Of a DNA stretch of 64,000 nt, positions 1-7,637 are shown one piece after another. Position 1 is the stretch's first letter. Each line of letters opens with the position of its first letter. The translations under genes were made by a program, and so were the position numbers. This DNA comes from an uncultured Flavobacterium sp. (GTDB taxonomy: Bacteria; Bacteroidota; Bacteroidia; Flavobacteriales; Flavobacteriaceae). Below the pieces are notes generated by a model that worked only from the letters and a program-made list of their open reading frames with translations, made no database searches and was not told the origin of the DNA. Location: assembly GCA_934636265.1 (NCBI GenBank), contig CAKUAD010000005.1:1-64000 (forward strand), read 5' to 3'.

Positions 1-543
1 ACAGTGGCGCGCACCCAGGGCACCGATACCCTTTACAACGGCTACATCGTGTTCCAGATGGCCGAGAACGATATGGAACATTGGTCGCTTACTGTTGATT
101 ACACCATTGACGGGACTTTGTATGAAGCCACCGAAGCCCTATCGGTACCCGCATCGGTAAAGCGCACCGTCAATTCTTTTATGGGATCAGATGGTACGCG
201 TTACATCGTGGCGCTTATCGAGCCGGCCAATCCAAAAATCGCCATAAACGCCATGAAAGCCGGCATCTTTAAAATGGAAAATATGATGAGCTTTCCCGTG
301 GTAGACGGTTACACGCTAAAGATCGATCCGCGCATGCCGGGCATGGGCAACCACGGATCGCCCAACAACCTCGATCTGACACAGTCTGCCAACGGATTCT
401 ACGACGGCAAACTGTCACTTACCATGTCAGGATACTGGAAAGTCAACCTGCAACTAGCCAATACCAGCAATGAAGTGGTAAAAGGTGAAGCGGTAACCGA
501 CGCCGTCACCGAGAGCAGCATCTACTTTGAAATTGAATTCTAA
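1..543 (+). CDS. YtkA/FixH-like domain protein, 5' end outside window
   Basis: The reading frame is open from base 1 to the TAA at 541-543, so the N-terminus almost certainly lies before the window; the GTG at 4 is not a convincing start. The visible part is beta-rich. Its last ~90 residues resemble the small YtkA-like fold, with a Met/His-containing MPGMGNHGSP segment and then GKLSLTMSGYWKVNL, typical of envelope domains linked to copper or cytochrome oxidase assembly. It lies 62 nt upstream of an OprC-like copper receptor, which suggests a periplasmic copper-handling or copper-binding role. The fold call is from motif recall and the copper role is inference. No signal peptide can be assessed because the start is missing. 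Confidence 0.6.
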   Translation, partial: TVARTQGTDTLYNGYIVFQMAENDMEHWSLTVDYTIDGTLYEATEALSVPASVKRTVNSFMGSDGTRYIVALIEPANPKIAINAMKAGIFKMENMMSFPVVDGYTLKIDPRMPGMGNHGSPNNLDLTQSANGFYDGKLSLTMSGYWKVNLQLANTSNEVVKGEAVTDAVTESSIYFEIEF

Positions 544-548
544 AAAAG

Positions 549-577
549 CCTGGCCGGCACTCCACCGGCCGGTTTTT
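549..577 (+). terminator. Rho-independent terminator after the YtkA-like gene
   Basis: GGCCGG (552-557) pairs with CCGGCC (565-570) across a 7-nt loop, with extra C-G pairs on the outside, followed by five T residues. It lies just after the stop codon at 543 and would separate this gene from the TonB receptor. Confidence 0.75.
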
Positions 578-605
578 CCACGCCTATAAGGCAAATCCAA
601 AAACC

Positions 606-2573
606 GTGAAAAAGCTATTTCTCCTGGCCTTGTTGCCCTGTGCAATGATGGCCCAGGAAACTGATTCGATACACGCCATTGAAGAAGTGATTCTGATTGG
701 CAAAAAAAAGGACCTCAACTTAAAACAGGCCAAGCCACTCTCCGGAATTGACGACTATCTCCAGCAGGTAGCCGCCGTTGCGATGATCAAACGCGGAGGC
801 TATGCCTGGGAGCCGTTCATCAATGGGATGGCCACCGAACGCACCGTCATCACTATCGAGGGCATGCACATTTTTGGTGCCTGTACTGATAAGATGGATC
901 CGGTGACTTCCTATGTCGAAGTATCCAACCTGATGGAGGCCAATGTCACCCAAGGCCAGCAAGGCGCGGGATTTGGGCCCACCATTGGCGGCGGCATCGA
1001 CCTTAAACGCAACCGATCGGGCTTTAGACCGGGCTGGAAAACGATGGTCAGCACCGGATTTGAAACGGCAAACAACCAAAAAATTGCGGGCGGTGCGGTG
1101 AGTTATGCCACGCCTGCGTTTTTTATCGATACCGATGCCATGTTCCGCGATGCCTCAAACTACACCGCAGGCAACAACCGGGAGGTTAAATTCTCGCAGT
1201 TTACCAAGTTAAACCTGTCGGCTATGTCGGGTGTAAAGCTAGCTCCGGGAACATTGGTTGAAGCTTCGGTGATTTACGACAAAGCTACCGACGTTGGCTA
1301 TCCGGCGCTCCCGATGGATGTTTCGCTGGCCGAGGCCGTGATCACATCGGCGCGCTATGAAGTGGTCCGTGACAGCGCCTTTGTCAACCGTTTGGAAAGC
1401 AAGCTGTACTACAATGCCGTAACGCACATCATGGACGATACCAACCGTCCGGTGGTTCCCATACGCATGGACATGCCGGGCGAAACCCAAACCTACGGCG
1501 GATTCTCGACCGCGCGCGCAAAACTGGGCAAAAATACCATGCATGCCACGCTCAACGCCTACTACAACCGATCATATGCCGAGATGACCATGTACCCGAA
1601 CGATCCGGCCGAAAGCCCCATGTTTATGCTTACCTGGCCAGATGTGCGCACTTTTGTGGCCAGTTTTTTTGCCCAACACGATTACGAATTCAGCTGTCAT
1701 TCGGTTTTAAAAAGCAGTGCGGGGATCACTTATCACTCCAATAACGTAGCCAGTGACATGGGTTTGCAAAGCCTGCAGATTTTTTACCCGGAAATGCCCC
1801 GTACCAATTCACGGATGCTAAAAAGCCTCGCCACTACGTACTCTTATAAAAAAGGCGTCGAATTCAGCGTTGGTGCAGGTTATGGTGAACGGGCCCCGTC
1901 GGTGTCGGAAGGGTACGGATTCTATTTGTTCAACAGTTTTGACCGGTATGACTACGTCGGGAATCCGCATTTGCGCAATGAAAAATCGCTTGAAGCCAAT
2001 GCGGCGGTTGGATATTCCGGAAAGTTGGGCAAATTCAAGCTATCGGGTTCGTATTTCCACATTCTGGATTACATCATCGGACAGCCCGAGGAGGGATTTT
2101 TGCCCATGACGATCGGTTCGGATGGCGTCCGCATTTACCGCGCGCTCAACCATGCGACTATTTTAAATACGGCGCTCGATGCGGATTATAAACTATCGGA
2201 TGCGTTTGCCGTGCGGGGACAACTAACCTACAGCCGCGGACAGGGAAGCGAGGGCGAAAACCTGCCGCTCATCAGTCCGTTGCGATACACCGCAGCCATC
2301 GCCTTTAAGCACAAATCGTTTAACGCTGAAGCAATCCTGGGCGGAAACGCTGTCCAAAGCCAGTACGCGCCAAAGTACGGCGAAGACCGCACGCCTGCAT
2401 TTGCTATCGTGAATTACAGCATGGGCTATTTGTTCTACCTCCAAAAATACCGGTTGCACTCCCGTGCGGGAGTCGAGAACCTTTTGGATGCCCACTACTC
2501 TACCTTTGGCGACTGGAACAACATTCCGCGCACCGGAAGGAACTTTTTCGTCAACCTGATTTTTTCAAACTAA
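606..2573 (+). CDS. TonB-dependent outer-membrane receptor, OprC/NosA-like (copper)
   Basis: This 655-residue receptor starts at GTG 606 with a signal peptide ending near MMAQ (residues 14-17). A TonB-box-like IEEVILIG segment and a plug domain follow, up to about residue 140, and then a 22-strand-type barrel. The plug contains GACTDKMDPVTSY, with Cys93-x3-Met97. OprC of Pseudomonas binds copper through a CxxxM motif in the same place, next to a conserved MDPxTSY stretch, so copper import is the best substrate guess. Its C-terminus converges on the norB-like gene and their stop codons overlap by 4 nt. The copper assignment also fits the azurin and YtkA-like genes nearby. Siderophore or cobalamin receptors are less likely because the CxxxM/MDP signature is specific to the OprC/NosA group. 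Confidence 0.8.
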   Translation: MKKLFLLALLPCAMMAQETDSIHAIEEVILIGKKKDLNLKQAKPLSGIDDYLQQVAAVAMIKRGGYAWEPFINGMATERTVITIEGMHIFGACTDKMDPVTSYVEVSNLMEANVTQGQQGAGFGPTIGGGIDLKRNRSGFRPGWKTMVSTGFETANNQKIAGGAVSYATPAFFIDTDAMFRDASNYTAGNNREVKFSQFTKLNLSAMSGVKLAPGTLVEASVIYDKATDVGYPALPMDVSLAEAVITSARYEVVRDSAFVNRLESKLYYNAVTHIMDDTNRPVVPIRMDMPGETQTYGGFSTARAKLGKNTMHATLNAYYNRSYAEMTMYPNDPAESPMFMLTWPDVRTFVASFFAQHDYEFSCHSVLKSSAGITYHSNNVASDMGLQSLQIFYPEMPRTNSRMLKSLATTYSYKKGVEFSVGAGYGERAPSVSEGYGFYLFNSFDRYDYVGNPHLRNEKSLEANAAVGYSGKLGKFKLSGSYFHILDYIIGQPEEGFLPMTIGSDGVRIYRALNHATILNTALDADYKLSDAFAVRGQLTYSRGQGSEGENLPLISPLRYTAAIAFKHKSFNAEAILGGNAVQSQYAPKYGEDRTPAFAIVNYSMGYLFYLQKYRLHSRAGVENLLDAHYSTFGDWNNIPRTGRNFFVNLIFSN

Positions 2574-3880
2574 GCCGGCTTTTGTCGGTTTTTTTTGGCT
2601 AATGCAGGAATGAGATACGACGCAATCATACTCAGTCCCAGCAATATCCCAACGCCCGACAGCAGGAACACGACAAAAACCCCGTAGAGTTCTTCGTGCA
2701 AATCGCCAAAAGGCCTTTGGGTAAAATACTGCCAGAGGCTTTTTTTGACGCCGGCTATCAAAAGACTTGCCCAGAAAACCAGCAACGAGATATTGAAAAT
2801 CCAATAGCCATTGATCACGCGTTTTGTTGCTGGCTTGCTTTGACCGGCAACGTAGAGCAGCGAGGCCATCAATATAGTGGTGTTGATGCCGATGGTTGTG
2901 CCCATGGAATGCGCCACGGTGGTATGGGTGCCGTGGGTAAAAAAATTAATGGCCGGAATCGAAAACAAAAGCGCCAGGACTAAGTTGAGAAAAATCCAGC
3001 CGTTTGAAGCGGAAAGGAACCGATAGGCCGGCAGATTGGCCATTTTGGCTTCAACCGGTACCGATTTGCGCCAGGCGTAAATCATGTGTCCCAGAATGAT
3101 CCATTCGGTCATGCTGATGGCGTAGGCCGAATACCTGAGCCATGTGGCCGTGGGAACGATGTAAATGTGATGCGCCCAGCCAAACATCAGGTTGGCCAGT
3201 CCCAAAAAGTAAAAAAAGAACGCCAGCGGATTACGTCCTATGCTATCGTCGCCCTTGATACGCGCCATTAAATAGATAGCCGTTCCGTAAACCAGCATGT
3301 TCCACGAACCAACGAATGATCCGCCGGCCTTCCATTGTATGGTGAGCGATTTGATAAAATCGGCACCAATTTCAGGATGAAGCCAAAGGTAAGCCTCGCC
3401 AAGGTGGTAGGCCATCATCAGGATCCCCGTTCCCCACATCCAGTAATACACCGGCCATTCTTTTATGTTGCGGACGCTGGAAAAGTAATTTACGGCAAAC
3501 AGCAGCCATCCCGCAATCACCGGTAAAATCAGCACCGGAGGAAACTCAAGATATTCCTTTCCGCCATAGGTTTTGGACAGGTAACTGATGTAAATCACCA
3601 CGCCCGTCACCAGGAAAACCACAAGGTGGAGCGCGGCCAGTCTTTTGGATCTCAAACCAAATTCCTTTGTGATGTATTCATAAACACCGCCTGTCGCCGC
3701 GAGCACAATCCATGAAATCACACTGGTAACATGAAACGGACGGATGTTGCTGAACGGCATCGATTCTTTTAAAAAATCAGGCAGGATGTACTGAAACCCG
3801 GCCAGGAGTCCAAAGAGCATTCCGGCCAAAAGCGCTGCCAGCCCCAGCAGCATAAACCATTGAGAGACGTTCCGATTCAT
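2570..3880 (-). CDS. NorB-like heme-copper oxidase superfamily subunit I with altered metal ligands
   Basis: A 436-residue membrane protein with about 12 predicted helices, collinear with the large subunit of cytochrome c nitric oxide reductase. Expected landmarks are present: His50 in IRPFHVT (low-spin heme ligand region), the helix pair His237-His238 in GWAHHIY (two FeB ligands), and THGTH...AH with His324 (high-spin heme b3 ligand). Aligned by the KITG/RIKG end of the helix, however, the third FeB His (His207 in P. aeruginosa numbering) is Gly186, the FeB Glu211 is Val190, Glu215 is Asn194, and the low-spin heme His349 is Met326. Classical NO reduction is therefore uncertain; a divergent NOR class or a sensor/chaperone role is possible. 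It is translated from the norC-like gene with a 4-nt overlap. I leave the symbol blank because of the missing ligands. Confidence 0.75.
   Translation of the reverse strand: MNRNVSQWFMLLGLAALLAGMLFGLLAGFQYILPDFLKESMPFSNIRPFHVTSVISWIVLAATGGVYEYITKEFGLRSKRLAALHLVVFLVTGVVIYISYLSKTYGGKEYLEFPPVLILPVIAGWLLFAVNYFSSVRNIKEWPVYYWMWGTGILMMAYHLGEAYLWLHPEIGADFIKSLTIQWKAGGSFVGSWNMLVYGTAIYLMARIKGDDSIGRNPLAFFFYFLGLANLMFGWAHHIYIVPTATWLRYSAYAISMTEWIILGHMIYAWRKSVPVEAKMANLPAYRFLSASNGWIFLNLVLALLFSIPAINFFTHGTHTTVAHSMGTTIGINTTILMASLLYVAGQSKPATKRVINGYWIFNISLLVFWASLLIAGVKKSLWQYFTQRPFGDLHEELYGVFVVFLLSGVGILLGLSMIASYLIPALAKKNRQKPA
2575..2596 (+). terminator. Terminator of the copper receptor gene, inside the 3' end of the opposing norB-like gene
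   Basis: CCGGC (2575-2579) pairs with GTCGG (2584-2588) across a TTTT loop and is followed by eight T residues (2589-2596). The structure lies just after the receptor stop and is also coding sequence for the last residues of the norB-like protein on the other strand. Confidence 0.6.
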
Positions 3881-4284
3881 TTTTTTGTGATTTCAACCCA
3901 GCCATTAGCCTTGATTTTTGCCTTGTAATCGGGATAGAAACCCGATTGATCGACCTCGCGTAAAAAGGCTGCCAATGCTTCCTTTTCCTGTTCAGTGAAC
4001 GAAAACCTAGGCATGGTTTTAACCCCGCTGTTGACAAAGGCCTTGATGTAGTCCTTGCCCTTTGCCGAATATAGGTTGGTCAAGTCAGGCCCCAGGTAGC
4101 CGCCCAGTCCGTACAATTGATGGCACGAAAAGCAATTGTTGTCCTGCCAGATTTTTTGCCCCAAGCGTGCCTTAGGTGTGAGTGGCTCAGCTGACGTATC
4201 GCCCAGGTAGACAGCGGTGTTGTAAAATCCAAAAAGAGTGAACAGCGCCGCGGCACAGCCCATATAAATCCAAGTGTTTTTCAT
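3877..4284 (-). CDS. norC: NorC-like membrane-anchored cytochrome c
   Basis: A 135-residue protein with one N-terminal membrane helix (about residues 5-26), then a periplasmic c-type cytochrome domain with the heme motif CFSCH (CxxCH) in the NNCFSCHQLYGLGG context typical of NorC, and a distal Met in the KTMPRFSF segment as probable sixth ligand. It would pass electrons to the NorB-like subunit, whose ATG overlaps its stop by 4 nt. Its promoter has a full TAnnTTTG box and a palindromic operator. Membership in the NorC family is clear. Whether the complex reduces NO depends on the unusual partner. Confidence 0.82.
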   Translation of the reverse strand: MKNTWIYMGCAAALFTLFGFYNTAVYLGDTSAEPLTPKARLGQKIWQDNNCFSCHQLYGLGGYLGPDLTNLYSAKGKDYIKAFVNSGVKTMPRFSFTEQEKEALAAFLREVDQSGFYPDYKAKIKANGWVEITKK

Positions 4285-4298
4285 GTGGCGGGTTTTGA

Positions 4299-4344
4299 CA
4301 AACGTATTTTATTTCCGGTGTTGCAAATATGATTGCAGTCATAT
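4299..4344 (-). promoter_or_regulatory. norC promoter with CRP/FNR-type operator
   Basis: Read on the minus strand, TACGTTTG (4306-4299) matches the Bacteroidetes TAnnTTTG box exactly, with a TTG (4326-4324) 17 nt upstream. Next to it lies the palindrome ATATGA-N6-TCATAT (4327-4344), centred at 4335.5. With +1 taken 5 nt after the box (about 4294), the operator centre falls at -41.5, the class II activator position of CRP/FNR proteins. The same half-sites recur in front of nadA and the azurin gene. Confidence 0.72.
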
Positions 4345-4394
4345 CCCAACTGCTTTACAATCAACTCCTGAGCCAGCCAAAAAAGAATTTCAAG

Positions 4395-4439
4395 TATGAT
4401 TAGGGTCATAAACCGCGGCGCATCAATCGGGTAATTTTA
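4395..4439 (+). promoter_or_regulatory. nadA promoter with CRP/FNR-type operator
   Basis: TATGA-N6-TCATA at 4395-4410 (centre 4402.5) precedes TAATTTTA (4432-4439), a 7-of-8 match to TAnnTTTG. The inferred +1 near 4444 puts the operator at -41.5. There is no TTG -33 element at the usual distance, which fits dependence on an activator. It is divergent from the norC promoter and would drive nadA-nadB-ric and probably the nrd genes. Confidence 0.68.
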
Positions 4440-4457
4440 CATTGGTAAGCCTGAATT

Positions 4458-5390
4458 ATGGAAAAGCGAGTTTTAATCGATAAGATCAACGCCCTTCGCA
4501 AACAAAAAAATGCGGTGATCCTGGCTCATTATTATCAGGAGGAGGAAATTCAGGACATTGCCGACTTTATCGGCGACAGCCTGGAACTTTCCAAAAAGGC
4601 GGCCGAGACCACCGCCGACATCATTGTTTTTGCCGGCGTTCACTTTATGGCCGAAACCGCCAAAATCCTGAATCCTTCCAAAACCGTCCTGATTCCTGAT
4701 GCCAAAGCGGGTTGCTCGCTGGCCGATGGCTGCTTGCCTGAAGATTTCAGACGTTTCAAGGCGCGCTACCCCAACCACAAAGTTGTTACGTATATCAACT
4801 GCAGCGCGCAGATCAAAACCATGAGCGATGTGGTGTGTACTTCGTCAAATGCCAAGAAAATCATTGCGTCATTCCCGGCCGATCAGCCCATCCTTTTTGC
4901 GCCCGACCGAAACCTGGGTCGCTATCTGATAGAGGAGACCGGACGCGACATGGTGCTTTGGGATGGATCGTGCGTGGTTCACGAGGCTTTTTCGCTCGAC
5001 AAACTCATCGCGCTTTACCAACGGCATCCCACGGCGCGGATCGTTGCGCACCCTGAATCGGAGGCACCCATACTGGGAGTTGCGCATTACATCGGGTCGA
5101 CATCGGGCATGCTAAAATACATTGCCGGGAGCGGCGCCAAAACGTTTATCGTGGCCACCGAGGCGGGCATCCTGCATCAACTGGCCGCCAAAACTCCCGG
5201 CAAAACCCTTATTCCCGCACCGGCCTATCAAGAGAACTCCTGCGCCTGCAGCGAGTGTGCCTTTATGAAACTCAACACCCTGCACAAAGTGTATCTGTGT
5301 CTTAAAAACGAAGCCCCGAAAATTGAAATTCCAAGCAAACTGAGAGAAGAGGCGCTGGTTCCCATCAACCGGATGTTGGAACTCTCATAA
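4458..5390 (+). CDS. nadA: Quinolinate synthase A
   Basis: NadA condenses iminoaspartate with dihydroxyacetone phosphate to quinolinate in de novo NAD synthesis, using a labile [4Fe-4S] cluster. The 310-residue protein is full length for the short family form. Cluster ligands are visible: Cys86 in [11 protein letters not shown], Cys172 in DGSCVVHE, and a Cys of CACSEC (262-267). The N-terminal VILAHYYQ and the STSGMLKYI substrate loop are also family hallmarks. It is first in an operon with nadB (11 nt gap) and ric, behind a CRP/FNR-type operator. Pairing an O2/NO-sensitive Fe-S enzyme with an Fe-S repair gene in one transcript is coherent. Confidence 0.95.
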   Translation: MEKRVLIDKINALRKQKNAVILAHYYQEEEIQDIADFIGDSLELSKKAAETTADIIVFAGVHFMAETAKILNPSKTVLIPDAKAGCSLADGCLPEDFRRFKARYPNHKVVTYINCSAQIKTMSDVVCTSSNAKKIIASFPADQPILFAPDRNLGRYLIEETGRDMVLWDGSCVVHEAFSLDKLIALYQRHPTARIVAHPESEAPILGVAHYIGSTSGMLKYIAGSGAKTFIVATEAGILHQLAAKTPGKTLIPAPAYQENSCACSECAFMKLNTLHKVYLCLKNEAPKIEIPSKLREEALVPINRMLELS

Positions 5391-5401
5391 CACATCCAAA
5401 A

Positions 5402-6916
5402 ATGCACAAGACTGACCTACTCATTGCCGGATCCGGAATTGCAGGACTCTTTCTGGCCATCAAAACCGCAAAAATGCGGCCTGATCTTAAAATTTTGATC
5501 ATGACGAAGGGAAAGGCTGCGGTTACCAACACCGGGAGGGCTCAAGGCGGAATTGCCGTAGTGGTTGACCATCTGCGCGACAGTTTTGAAAAACACGTTC
5601 AGGATACGCTTAAAGCCGGCAGCGAATGTGATGAAGAGGTGGTGCGGATGGTGGTGGGTCAGGCACCCGAGCGACTGGAAGAACTCATTGCGCTTGGCGT
5701 CGACTTTGACCAAAACCCGCAAAAACAATGGGATTTGGCGCTGGAGGGCGGACATACCGCAGCCCGCATCCTACACAGCGGCGACCGTACGGGAATGGAA
5801 ATTGAAAAATCGCTGTTGGCCGCCGTTGGGCAATTCAAAAACGTCGAAATACTGGAAAATCACTTTGTTGTGGACCTGGTGACTGAAAAAACAGCCGAGG
5901 GCAAAAGAGCCATTGGCGCGTTCTTTTTTGACGATGCCGGAAAAGTGCGGTACATCCGCGCCCGCACAATGGTTTTAAGTACCGGCGGATGCGGACAAGT
6001 GTTCCGTCATACCACGAATTCAAGGATTGCTACCGGTGACGGAGTGGCCATCGCCTACCGTGCCGACGCTGAAATACGCGACATGCAACACATCCAGTTT
6101 CACCCGACCGCCTTGTATGAGCCTGGCGAAAATCCCTACTTTTTGCTGTCGGAGGCGCTCCGCGGACAGGGTGCGCACATTGTAAACCAACGCGGAAAAA
6201 GGTTTGTGTTTCGCGATGATCCACGCGGCGAGCTGGCTACGCGTGATGTGGTTTCGGCGTCGATTTTTAAGGAAATCCAAGAATCGGGACATCCGGTCTA
6301 TCTGGATTGCCGGCACATGGATCGCGATAAGTTTGGCCGACACTTTCCGGGAATTCTGTCGTATCTCCATTCGCGTGGCATCGATCCGTTTGAAGATCTT
6401 TTGCCCATAATTCCCGTAGCGCACTACCAATGCGGTGGCGTAAGCGTCGATACCAACGGGCAGACGTCGGTGACCAACCTTTATGCGGTGGGTGAATGTG
6501 CCCGCACCGGACTGCACGGCCGAAACCGCTTGGCGTCAAATTCGCTGATTGAGGCAGTGGTTTTTGCGCATCAGGCGGCTGTCAGTATTTGCGGGACTAT
6601 CGACGAAGTGCAGATGTCCAACAAAGTTTACCTCAACAAATACCCGCAGGCGTCGGCAAAAACGGCATCGGTAAAGCTTGCGGGCATACGACGCGAACTC
6701 CAATCGGCCACCGAGGAGTACTTTATGGGCGACGAGCACGTCAAAAACACGGCTCGCCAAAAAATCAAATCACTAAAAATCATAGTCGCCAACCTTTACA
6801 AAACTTACGATGTAAGCCGACAGTTGGCTGAAGTTTCAAACATGCTCACCGTGGCATCGCTGATTACACAACACCTTGAAAAGGAGAATTTTAACAATTT
6901 AATACTAGAAAAATGA
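5402..6916 (+). CDS. nadB: L-aspartate oxidase
   Basis: NadB oxidises L-aspartate to iminoaspartate with FAD, handing product to NadA; family members can use fumarate as well as O2 as acceptor, so the step works without oxygen. The 504-residue protein has the FAD Rossmann motif GSGIAG (10-15), GGHTAARILHSGDRTG, the HPTALY active-site region, and RNRLASNSLIEAVVFA near the FAD C-terminal contact. A helical C-terminal domain follows. Its stop overlaps the ric start by 4 nt (ATGA), so translation is probably coupled. Confidence 0.94.
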   Translation: MHKTDLLIAGSGIAGLFLAIKTAKMRPDLKILIMTKGKAAVTNTGRAQGGIAVVVDHLRDSFEKHVQDTLKAGSECDEEVVRMVVGQAPERLEELIALGVDFDQNPQKQWDLALEGGHTAARILHSGDRTGMEIEKSLLAAVGQFKNVEILENHFVVDLVTEKTAEGKRAIGAFFFDDAGKVRYIRARTMVLSTGGCGQVFRHTTNSRIATGDGVAIAYRADAEIRDMQHIQFHPTALYEPGENPYFLLSEALRGQGAHIVNQRGKRFVFRDDPRGELATRDVVSASIFKEIQESGHPVYLDCRHMDRDKFGRHFPGILSYLHSRGIDPFEDLLPIIPVAHYQCGGVSVDTNGQTSVTNLYAVGECARTGLHGRNRLASNSLIEAVVFAHQAAVSICGTIDEVQMSNKVYLNKYPQASAKTASVKLAGIRRELQSATEEYFMGDEHVKNTARQKIKSLKIIVANLYKTYDVSRQLAEVSNMLTVASLITQHLEKENFNNLILEK

Positions 6917-7635
6917 CAGTTGACACCACCATCACCATTGGCGAAATCGTAGCCGACGACTTTCGCGCAGCACAGGTCTTTTCAAAATACAACATTGACT
7001 TTTGCTGCAAGGGCAACCGCACCTTGGAGGAAGTTTGCGCCAAAAAGCAGATTCCTGTCTCGCAACTCGTTGAGGATTTGAGCGAGGCCATGACCACATC
7101 GGCGAGTGCTATCGATTACGCGGCCTGGCCATCAGACTTGCTGATTGATTACATCGAGAAAAAACACCATCGCTACATCGAGGAAAAAACACCCGTTCTG
7201 TTGCAATTCCTAAACAAGCTTTGCAAGGTTCACGGCGGTAACAATCCGGAACTCTTTAGGATTACCGAACTCTTTACCCAGTCGGCGACCGACTTGGCCG
7301 CGCACATGAAAAAGGAAGAACTCATCCTCTTCCCTTTTATCCGCAAAATGGTCAAGGCCAAAAGCAGCGGGCAGCCACTCGACATGCCGCACTTTGGCAC
7401 GGTTGAAAATCCGGTGACCATGATGAAGCACGAGCACGAAGCCGAGGGTGACCGCTTTGCGGAAATTGCAAAACTGACCAAAAACTATCAGCCACCAGCC
7501 TTGGCCTGCAGTACGTACAAGGTAACTTATGCCATGTTGCGCGATTTTCAGGATGATCTGCACACACACATCCACCTGGAAAACAACATCCTTTTCCCTA
7601 GAGCGATTGCCATGGAACGCGAATTCAGGAACTAG
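6913..7635 (+). CDS. ric: Iron-sulfur cluster repair di-iron protein (Ric/YtfE/ScdA)
   Basis: Ric repairs Fe-S clusters damaged by NO or oxidants and carries a hemerythrin-like di-iron centre. The 240-residue protein has the N-terminal ScdA_N (DUF542) domain with DFCCKGN (Cys31-Cys32), then a four-helix bundle with the expected ligands: His86, His131 and Glu135 (HMKKEE), His175 (MKHEHE), His219 and Glu223 (HTHIHLE). It overlaps nadB by 4 nt and is 2 nt from nrdD. This places Fe-S repair with the Fe-S enzyme NadA and the anaerobic reductase, consistent with a nitrosative-stress or low-O2 operon. Confidence 0.93.
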   Translation: MTVDTTITIGEIVADDFRAAQVFSKYNIDFCCKGNRTLEEVCAKKQIPVSQLVEDLSEAMTTSASAIDYAAWPSDLLIDYIEKKHHRYIEEKTPVLLQFLNKLCKVHGGNNPELFRITELFTQSATDLAAHMKKEELILFPFIRKMVKAKSSGQPLDMPHFGTVENPVTMMKHEHEAEGDRFAEIAKLTKNYQPPALACSTYKVTYAMLRDFQDDLHTHIHLENNILFPRAIAMEREFRN

Positions 7636-7637
7636 CT

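Noticed and set aside
6020..6517. Minus-strand frame of 165 codons inside nadB
   Set aside because: nadB has all its family motifs across this stretch; the antisense frame shows no conserved pattern.
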